Origin: Leptofilum sp050292445
GTDB taxonomy: Bacteria; Chloroflexota; Anaerolineae; Promineifilales; Promineifilaceae
DNA: 12,043 bases
NCBI GenBank assembly: GCA_050292445.1
Contig: JBNKLQ010000196.1
Location: 1 to 12,043, forward strand
Direction of reading: 5' to 3'
Each line of letters starts with the position of its first letter. Within the stretch, counting starts at the first letter, position 1. The translations under genes and the position numbers were made by a program. This document shows, piece after piece, positions 6,337 to 12,043 of the stretch. A model generated the notes under the pieces. It saw only the letters and a program-made list of their open reading frames with translations, made no database searches and was not told the DNA's origin.

Positions 6337-8631
6337 TTACGGCCGTTTCACCAGCGTCTCATTTCTTTGTGGCGCAGGCACATTTATGGGCTCTCCCATC
6401 CGCTCCAACGTTTCACCATCATAAATGCCAATGAGAAATTGCGACGGCCGTTCTTCACCAGGCAAACTTAACGCATGCAGCTGCATAAACTGATCGCCGG
6501 TGCGCCAGCTGTCTGGTGCAATTGCCAAACCGTCCCATTGGCTCAGCAATTGGCCTTCTTCATCCAATGCATGAACAAAAATCTTCAAGGGATTCTCAGA
6601 AGGACTAAATACTTCCCACATTGTCGCGAGCGTCACGATTGGCTCAACATTAGAAGCGCCTGGTAAAAAATCCACATCCAACAACGATAACTGCCCGGCA
6701 AACGAGTAGGGTTCTGCTTGCGGCAACGACGCCTCATGGAGACGGTACAGACGCTGGCCATTACTTTCAACCACCAATTCAGCATTGAGTAACGCTTGTA
6801 TTGCCTCGTCTAGCATTTCCCCTTCACCTAAAATCAACCAGCCCCCTTTTGCCGGCCAAAGCATGACGGAAGAATTGTCTAGCCAACGAACCCGCAAATC
6901 ATTACTAGCCAATTCAGCCCGAATTGGGGAAGAGAGATTCGCTGGTTCTACGCCTAACAAAACCAGATCAACTGGCGGGCCCGTTGCAGGCACTTCATAC
7001 AAAAACAAACTACTACCCAGCCGCACAAATGGCTCTTTTTCCCGAAATGCGGCAAAAGCATTCCGCTGTGTACCCAGCACCACGCCATGCAAGCTGGTAA
7101 CGCTCAGTGCATAGACGCCAGGTGCGGGATTCAGCGGATCGTAAAGCTGGCGATTGGGTAATGCCTGTTCTGGTGCAGGTGGCCACATCGGCAATGGCTC
7201 AAAATTCACACCATATGCCGAGGGGTGGGCCGTGCCAAAATAACTCAACTTCACCGGTTGGTCACCATTCTCCTGCTGCCACGCCGCCAGTGCTGGTAAA
7301 TCTTGCCCCCAGTCAATGTTACTGTCAGATAGCAGTCGCCACGATTCGTCTGGGCCGCCTGCCAGCACATTGAAAAAGGGAATGTAGTCTGGCCAGACAA
7401 ACAAGGCCAAGCTCACCTGCCAGACAGCGACCGCAGCCAGACCAAACCGGACCAGCCGGGGCCATTTGAACAGAACATTTTTGAGGGAAACGGCCGTAAA
7501 CAACCACAAAAACGGCAGCGTCGGCAACAAGTACCGGTAACCAATATTCAGTGACGAAGTTAAACTTACGCCAAAATAAACCGCCACCGGCAGCAACAAA
7601 AACAGGTTATTGTGTTGCATATTTGTAAAACGCTGTGCCTTCTCTAAAACTTTGTGCGTTCTGCTTTTGCCCCACTTGCGTCTAAAAAACAGAGGCGCAA
7701 CAAACGCCATTACCAACAGCAACAGCGTCAATAAAGGCGTTTTGATAGCAAAAGCAAATGGGAAATAATACCACCACCCCTTCGTCGAATAATTACCGGC
7801 CAAGTAAGCCCCATGTGGCTTGCCAAAATATTGCAGCTCCCAAAATAAATCATCCCAAAATGGACCACCAGGGTATGGTCGTAAGGCAAAGCCATTCACA
7901 CCCCAAATCACCAGGCTGCCCACTGCACCCACGCCCAGCAAAACCAGCAACGGTTGCCAACTGCGCCGCCACCAGGCCACAAACAGTCCCAACAGCCCTA
8001 AAATTGGCAAAAGCAGCGCAGCATTAAATTTAGACGCGCTCGCCAGCCCCAAACCCAGCCCAGCAAGCAGCATCCCCTGCCAGCCACCGGGCGACACTAC
8101 CCAACGCCAAAAACCGTACACTGCCAATACAAAAAAGAGCGTCAATGGCAGATCACCAGAGATGATACGGCCGTTTGCCAACAAATTTGGATCAAACGCA
8201 AGCAATATCAGGGCCAGAAGCGCCGCTTTGCCGCCTGCTAATTCCCGCCCCCAGCGAAAAACGAGCGCCAACAGCAGTACCGTTAACCACATCACCGGCA
8301 TCCGCCCCAAAAAGAGCAATTGCTGTGGATTTTCATTGAGCTGCCACATGAACAGATCGCCAGCCACTGACCAGTCACCTGCTTCCCAAGCTGGCGTGTC
8401 CAGGGGCAAATTCAGCTCAGGCACCGTCAGCAGCGGCAGCGCCGCCAGCCCACTCGCCCCCAAGGGATGCCCCAGCAAAAAGTGCGTTGCCCCTTCCTGC
8501 AAATAGGCAACCCCGCGAAATAAATGACTTTGTTCATCCACGGTAGCGCTTTTCTGTAAGGCACTGCTCACCATCAAGGCAAACGCCAACCAAATCAGCC
8601 CAGCTGCCAGCCAGCGCTGTTGCGACTTCAT
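6337..8631 (-). CDS. Phospholipid-carrier-dependent GT-C glycosyltransferase (GT39/PMT_2-like) with C-terminal beta domain
   Basis: 764 residues from the ATG at 8631. The first helix (6-24) is followed by the external acidic motif TVDEQSH (30-36), where GT-C enzymes keep catalytic acids. Further family marks are the LARG-like LLANGRIISGDLPLTLFF (150-167), LASASKFNA (196-204), DSNIDWGQDLPALAAW (436-451) and YFGTAHPSAYG (464-474). There are roughly 10-12 membrane helices up to about residue 412, then soluble external sequence. Residues 577-640 form a small module with VRWLD, and about 645-750 a beta-sandwich with FVHALDEEG (685-693) and IGIYDGETLER (734-744). It probably transfers a sugar from a polyprenyl-phosphate donor to protein or lipid on the outer face. 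The frame is open upstream to 8955, but the ATG at 8631 has AAGGGAG five bases before it, and the extension would overlap the divergent gene. Confidence 0.9.
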   Translation of the reverse strand: MKSQQRWLAAGLIWLAFALMVSSALQKSATVDEQSHLFRGVAYLQEGATHFLLGHPLGASGLAALPLLTVPELNLPLDTPAWEAGDWSVAGDLFMWQLNENPQQLLFLGRMPVMWLTVLLLALVFRWGRELAGGKAALLALILLAFDPNLLANGRIISGDLPLTLFFVLAVYGFWRWVVSPGGWQGMLLAGLGLGLASASKFNAALLLPILGLLGLFVAWWRRSWQPLLVLLGVGAVGSLVIWGVNGFALRPYPGGPFWDDLFWELQYFGKPHGAYLAGNYSTKGWWYYFPFAFAIKTPLLTLLLLVMAFVAPLFFRRKWGKSRTHKVLEKAQRFTNMQHNNLFLLLPVAVYFGVSLTSSLNIGYRYLLPTLPFLWLFTAVSLKNVLFKWPRLVRFGLAAVAVWQVSLALFVWPDYIPFFNVLAGGPDESWRLLSDSNIDWGQDLPALAAWQQENGDQPVKLSYFGTAHPSAYGVNFEPLPMWPPAPEQALPNRQLYDPLNPAPGVYALSVTSLHGVVLGTQRNAFAAFREKEPFVRLGSSLFLYEVPATGPPVDLVLLGVEPANLSSPIRAELASNDLRVRWLDNSSVMLWPAKGGWLILGEGEMLDEAIQALLNAELVVESNGQRLYRLHEASLPQAEPYSFAGQLSLLDVDFLPGASNVEPIVTLATMWEVFSPSENPLKIFVHALDEEGQLLSQWDGLAIAPDSWRTGDQFMQLHALSLPGEERPSQFLIGIYDGETLERMGEPINVPAPQRNETLVKRP

Positions 8632-8659
8632 TGTATCTCCCTTGGTTCCTCGGTAGAAT
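8631..8659 (+). promoter_or_regulatory. Candidate promoter placing transcription start at the 8666 ATG (leaderless)
   Basis: TTGTAT (8631-8636), a 17-bp spacer, then TAGAAT (8654-8659), which matches the TATAAT consensus at 5 of 6. The ATG at 8666 is seven bases after the -10 box, just where transcription would begin. No convincing Shine-Dalgarno is present, which fits a leaderless message. The -35 match is weak (3 of 6). Confidence 0.35.
8637..8643 (-). promoter_or_regulatory. Ribosome binding site deciding the 8631 start
   Basis: AAGGGAG on the minus strand with a five-base spacer to the ATG at 8631. It is the best Shine-Dalgarno in the window. It picks this start over the upstream in-frame starts that would run into the divergent gene. 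Confidence 0.65.
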
Positions 8660-8665
8660 CGCTCC

Positions 8666-10519
8666 ATGAATTTTCGTAATCGTTGGCCGTGGCTGGTTGT
8701 GGTGGGAACGGCCGTATTTGCAGCTCTTGTTTTTAGCGATGCCTTGCCCTTGATACGAGGCCCACTTGGCTGGCGCTGGTCGCTTAACCCCAACAACTTA
8801 CCTTGGTGGCCAACGCTGTTGGCTGCCACCCTCTTTTTGCTTGGTTGGTGGTGGCTAGGACGATGGTTGACTGCGGCTAGACAGCAGTCGGCTACCGTTA
8901 TTGCCCTCATTGTTCTTTGCTTGGGCACATTGGCATTGCAAGCCGCAATGCTCACCCGCTTTCACCCCAACCCAGCCGCCATATTGTACGAGCGGCTGGC
9001 CTCGGACCAAGCAAGCGGCTATTTTAGCGCAGCACAAGAAATCGAACACCTGCCCACTTTTCTACGCGAATTCCCCGAGCGAATGCCCAATTTTCGCGCC
9101 GATCCCCATCCGCGCAGCAAGCCACCTGGCATTATCCTGCTCTATTGGGGCTGGGAGCAGGTTGCGGGTTGGTTTCCCACGCTTGCGGCCACCATTGGCC
9201 ATTGGGCACGGGGCATCATCTGCAATAACCTATGGCTGGCTACGCAAAGCAACGCTGCGCTGACGTCCAACGTGATGATGGCTATCCTCACGCCAATCTT
9301 CTCAACGCTTGCTATCCTGCCAGCCTTTGGGCTGGCCAACCGTTTTTGGGGGCGTCAGCAGGCGTGGTTGGCCGCCGGACTCACGGCTTTATTGCCTGGA
9401 CGACTCATTTTTACGCCACACATGGATTCGGTTTATCCTCTGCTGGCGCTAGTAGCGCTATTTTTGGTAGATACAGGATTAAAGCGGGAACGGCCGTTTT
9501 GGAGCTTTCTTGGTGGATTGTGCATTGGCATCGCCACCTTCATGAGCCTGATCAATGGTCTCATCGCCGTTGTTGTGGGATTGTATGTGGTGGGCCGACT
9601 TTTACCTACACGAAATTGGTGGGGGTTGATGCGGCACGGCCTGGCGATTTTTGGGGGCACATTTCTGCTCTGGGGCATCTATTGGGCCTCTTTTGGCGTC
9701 ACGATATGGGAAATTTATGCCGCCGCCGCCCCAGCACGGCATGATTTGGCCCGTAGCTACACCGTCTGGCTCAGCGGAAACCTGTACGATTTTGCTATCT
9801 TTGCTGGATTGGCACCGTTTTTGTTGGCTTTGCCTTGGCGCGGCGAACCATCTAATAAAAGCAAGGCAGTTCTGGCGCTGCTGGCCGCATTTTGGGGGAC
9901 ATTGCTATTGTTCAATTTAAGCGGCACGATTCGAGGCGAAGTCGGGCGCATCTGGCTGATGCTAGCCCCATTTCCAGCTTTGCTAGCAGTCCGAACAGTC
10001 ACAACACAAACAAATCGTTGGCTGGGAACAGCCATTTTAACCAGCACACTTTTAACCACGGTGTCAATGGGCGGCCGCTGGCAAACCACCGAGGTAGAAT
10101 GGCCCATCACACCGGTCAGTTACCAATCGGCTCAAATTCCAAATGATGCAGTCGTTAACCAAATCAACCTGGGCAGCGGCATCACATTGGCCGCCCACGA
10201 CATCCAGAGTTCCGAGCAGTTGAACCTGACTCTTTTCTGGGAAACGGCCGTTCGCCCAGACGTACCGTACACCGTGTTCCTGCATTTACTAGACGCCAAT
10301 GGCAACATTATCGGCCAGCAAGACATCATGCCGCAAAATGGTCAGCTTCCCACCACCTGCTGGCAACCAAATACCATCATTGCCGATGAACACACAGTAG
10401 ATATTTCAAATTTAGAAGTTGGCAACTACACGCTGCAAGCTGGTTTGTACGATCAAGCAACGGGCCTGCGTTTGGGAGAAGCCGTAATTTTAACGGCCGT
10501 TTCCTTGCCGAAGCAGTGA
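8666..10519 (+). CDS. GT-C-type membrane glycosyltransferase-like protein with C-terminal beta domain
   Basis: 617 residues and the only plus-strand gene. About 12-13 membrane helices span 8-466. The first large external loop (about 96-150) holds acidic and basic residues typical of GT-C active sites: D114 in LASDQASGYFSAAQ and the segment DPHPRSKPPG (146-155). Later come TPHMDSVYPLLAL (250-262) and the aromatic YTVWLSGNLYDF loop (365-376). Residues about 500-611 are a soluble beta domain with LTLFWETAVRPD (521-532), VFLHLLDANG (537-546), QQD (551-553) and AGLYDQATGLR (592-602), matching the tails of both neighbouring GT-C proteins. The family is inferred from topology and these motifs, and the donor and acceptor are unknown. 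The start lacks a clear ribosome site and may be leaderless. Its 3' end converges on the next gene with 21 bases between stops. Confidence 0.8.
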   Translation: MNFRNRWPWLVVVGTAVFAALVFSDALPLIRGPLGWRWSLNPNNLPWWPTLLAATLFLLGWWWLGRWLTAARQQSATVIALIVLCLGTLALQAAMLTRFHPNPAAILYERLASDQASGYFSAAQEIEHLPTFLREFPERMPNFRADPHPRSKPPGIILLYWGWEQVAGWFPTLAATIGHWARGIICNNLWLATQSNAALTSNVMMAILTPIFSTLAILPAFGLANRFWGRQQAWLAAGLTALLPGRLIFTPHMDSVYPLLALVALFLVDTGLKRERPFWSFLGGLCIGIATFMSLINGLIAVVVGLYVVGRLLPTRNWWGLMRHGLAIFGGTFLLWGIYWASFGVTIWEIYAAAAPARHDLARSYTVWLSGNLYDFAIFAGLAPFLLALPWRGEPSNKSKAVLALLAAFWGTLLLFNLSGTIRGEVGRIWLMLAPFPALLAVRTVTTQTNRWLGTAILTSTLLTTVSMGGRWQTTEVEWPITPVSYQSAQIPNDAVVNQINLGSGITLAAHDIQSSEQLNLTLFWETAVRPDVPYTVFLHLLDANGNIIGQQDIMPQNGQLPTTCWQPNTIIADEHTVDISNLEVGNYTLQAGLYDQATGLRLGEAVILTAVSLPKQ

Positions 10520-10540
10520 CCAGCGTTGCTGATGGATCAT

Positions 10541-12043
10541 TTATTGCGCAATTTCTAAGGGGAGAAGCAGCACACGGTTCCGGCCGCTTTCAAGCAAAAA
10601 TCTTTCGCCAGTGTCTGGATTGTAAAGTCCCAGCTGTACCCAATATGTGCCCGATGGCAACTCAGCCAGGCTGATTTTTTGTGTTTGGAACAATAAATCT
10701 TCAGGGAACAGCGAGGCGTAATCCGCTGCAAAAAAATCGCTTTGGGCCACCACACGACCGTCCTGAGCCAAAATGTGCACAAATGCCTGACGAGGAGACG
10801 GTTTGGTTAGACTGCGCCACTCCACCTGCCATGCTGTCGTTAAGGTGAGGCTATCCAAGTCTTGTTCAAATTGATGCCCTTGCAAAGAAATCCGACCAAA
10901 TTCCCCCACAAAAACAACCGGCAAGCTGGCAGCTTCAACATCATCTTCATTTCCCGGCACCAATGAATCACTCCGATACCGCTCCTGAGAAAAACTTGCC
11001 AGCAATTGTTGTGCCTGGGGATACAAATTAGCCTGAAGGGAAAATGTCCCCGATGGCGGCAATCCCAATACTTTTGAAAATTGGGGCGCAACGGGAGTAG
11101 ATTCATGAACAAACCACCAGGTTGACTCATTGGGCACCACGATGCCAAAGCGGGTATCTACCCAACGGCGCAGAACGGTATCCGTGCCAAATCCCTGGCG
11201 AATGGTGGAATCCACGTCGTCGAAGCTAGGATAGCCAGAAACCACTGCTGCTATCTGCTGGCGCGGTTCTGGCGCAGCATACGCCAGCCGGAAGAGCGGA
11301 TACGCCGGATTCCACGGATTGAGCGCTCCACGGTAAGTGCTGATAATGGAGATAGCAGCTAATAAGCCAATGATTCCGATTCGCCAGCGAGATTGATAAA
11401 GAGTGGGATCGAGCAGCGCAAAAAAGGCCAGCAACGGCACAGGAATCAGCAGCCAGCGCACGCCAAAGGCAAACCCGCCAAAACTCCAGGTGTTTAGGGA
11501 AAAATAAAGAATGTAAACGGCCGTTGCCCCCATAATCACCCAAAGTAAGGCGCGTGCTCGCCCCTGCTCCGCCGAAAATGCCACCCAAACCGTAAACACA
11601 TACCAAAACACGATGGGGTAAAACGCAAACAGACCATAATCACCTAAAAAAAGCCGGAAAATATATTGCGCCACATCATCAGCCTGACGATGCCCAGCAA
11701 TGGCCGTGGCAATCACTGATCCTTCATAATCGTACCCCTTTGTGTAAAATTGGGGCGGCAGCGGATTACCCACAATCTGGTAATCTAGAATAATCATCAA
11801 GGCAACCGGCACCGCAGCCCCCACCAGCACCCAAACCAGATCGCGCCGGTAAGCATAAGCAGCATAAAGCATAATGCCCACGGTATAAACGCCTGCTGAT
11901 AAATCCAGTGTCATTGCCAACGCCGCCAAAAATCCAATCAGGATTAGCCGTCCCTTGCTGGACCGGGAACCGGTCAGCAACATGTAGCTGGCAGCAAACA
12001 AAGCCGCCACGGCAGGCACATGGTTTAAAAAAACGGTGCTAAA
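10541..12043 (-). CDS. GT-C-like membrane protein with C-terminal beta domain, 5' end cut by window edge
   Basis: 500 residues are visible. The frame is open to the right edge, so the true start lies outside. The GTG at 12019 is internal, because the upstream codons (FSTVFLNH) complete the motif NHVPAVAALFAA, a hallmark of this type of polytopic protein. About nine membrane helices are visible in residues 9-235, including a stretch ending GGFAFGVRWLLIPVPLLAFF (189-208). The following soluble part contains a module with LRRWVD (291-296) and STWWFVHES (307-315), and a beta-sandwich with AFVHILAQDG (420-429) and LGLYNPDTGER (471-481). Both parts match the tail of the 6337-8631 protein. It is probably a glycosyltransferase or related envelope enzyme, but the N-terminal catalytic loop needed to be sure is missing. 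It converges with the plus-strand gene, and no clear terminator is seen between them. Confidence 0.75.
   Translation of the reverse strand, partial: FSTVFLNHVPAVAALFAASYMLLTGSRSSKGRLILIGFLAALAMTLDLSAGVYTVGIMLYAAYAYRRDLVWVLVGAAVPVALMIILDYQIVGNPLPPQFYTKGYDYEGSVIATAIAGHRQADDVAQYIFRLFLGDYGLFAFYPIVFWYVFTVWVAFSAEQGRARALLWVIMGATAVYILYFSLNTWSFGGFAFGVRWLLIPVPLLAFFALLDPTLYQSRWRIGIIGLLAAISIISTYRGALNPWNPAYPLFRLAYAAPEPRQQIAAVVSGYPSFDDVDSTIRQGFGTDTVLRRWVDTRFGIVVPNESTWWFVHESTPVAPQFSKVLGLPPSGTFSLQANLYPQAQQLLASFSQERYRSDSLVPGNEDDVEAASLPVVFVGEFGRISLQGHQFEQDLDSLTLTTAWQVEWRSLTKPSPRQAFVHILAQDGRVVAQSDFFAADYASLFPEDLLFQTQKISLAELPSGTYWVQLGLYNPDTGERFLLESGRNRVLLLPLEIAQ

Larger units (their letters stand above)
401..11524. 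repeat. Dispersed palindromic octamer ACGGCCGT, 25 copies
   Basis: Copies start at 401, 1153, 1258, 1753, 1912, 2994, 3012, 3377, 4403, 4433, 4756, 5121, 5295, 5466, 5835, 6100, 6339, 6444, 7490, 8167, 8708, 9490, 10244, 10493 and 11517. Chance expectation is about 0.2. All eight genes carry at least one; 23 are in genes and 2 are in the 4399-4444 hairpin. Combining both sides of the palindrome, the flanking base is A/T-symmetric in 34 of 50 cases and is never C before or G after, so the fuller consensus is AACGGCCGTT. In genes it is read as TAV (10), NGR or DGR (10) and RP (3). I found only three other CGGCCG hexamers, near 1449, 10072 and 10581. Confidence 0.95.

Noticed and set aside
7820..8506. 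228-residue plus-strand reading frame
   Set aside because: It is antisense to the GT-C membrane gene, rich in S, P and N as expected from the reverse of hydrophobic codons, with no domain or ribosome site.
8632..8955. N-terminal extension of the 6337-8631 glycosyltransferase by 108 residues
   Set aside because: It would overlap the divergent gene by almost 300 bases, its translation is low-quality, and the ATG at 8631 has a strong ribosome site and begins a normal first membrane helix.
10520..10540. Bidirectional terminator between the convergent genes
   Set aside because: Only 21 bases separate the stops, and I see only a 4-bp weak inverted repeat nearby (AGCA/TGCT).
12017..12019. GTG at 12019 as the start of the right-hand gene
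   Set aside because: The frame continues open to the window edge and the preceding codons give FLNH, completing a conserved NHVPA motif, so the start lies outside the window.

Overview
The window is about half G+C and is packed with genes: the gaps between genes add up to only about 450 bases. It carries eight protein-coding genes, two of them cut by the window edges, and I see no RNA genes, insertion sequences or CRISPR. The style points to a Chloroflexota bacterium of the Anaerolineae/Caldilineae type. That placement is inference from memory of similar proteins: phospholipid-carrier-dependent GT-C glycosyltransferases with an appended soluble beta domain, secreted PD40/TolB propellers with repeated ATNLVP/DTNG motifs, and a C-terminus ending in YLPITHR. 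No marker gene confirms it.

Layout. Seven genes lie on the minus strand and one on the plus strand. Reading the minus strand from right to left: a GT-C membrane protein entering from the right edge (10541-12043); a complete GT-C glycosyltransferase (6337-8631); a secreted seven-bladed propeller with a DUF11-like tail (4473-6212); a polyprenyl-phosphate mannose synthase-like GT2 enzyme (3643-4383) whose stop overlaps the start of a Wzx/MATE-type flippase (2375-3646); a class I SAM methyltransferase (1603-2277); and an alkaline-phosphatase-superfamily phosphodiesterase running off the left edge (1-1518). The one plus-strand gene (8666-10519) is a third GT-C membrane protein. It is divergent from the 6337-8631 gene across only 34 bases and convergent with the right-hand gene. 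Together the set looks like a cell-envelope glycosylation locus: a polyprenyl-phosphate-sugar donor synthase, a flippase, membrane GT-C transferases that would use such donors on the outer face, and a secreted protein that could be an acceptor. The pathway is inferred, not shown.

The strongest unexplained signal is at the DNA level. The palindromic octamer ACGGCCGT occurs 25 times in 12 kb, where about 0.2 would be expected by chance. It sits in all eight genes and in one intergenic hairpin, and it is read in all three codon phases. This resembles the HIP1 phenomenon of cyanobacteria but with a different word. Two other intergenic gaps hold small periodic repeat elements: a 62-bp palindrome with a 9-bp period, and a CTCYGYG array with a 10-11-bp period. 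All three GT-C proteins end in what looks like the same beta-sandwich module.
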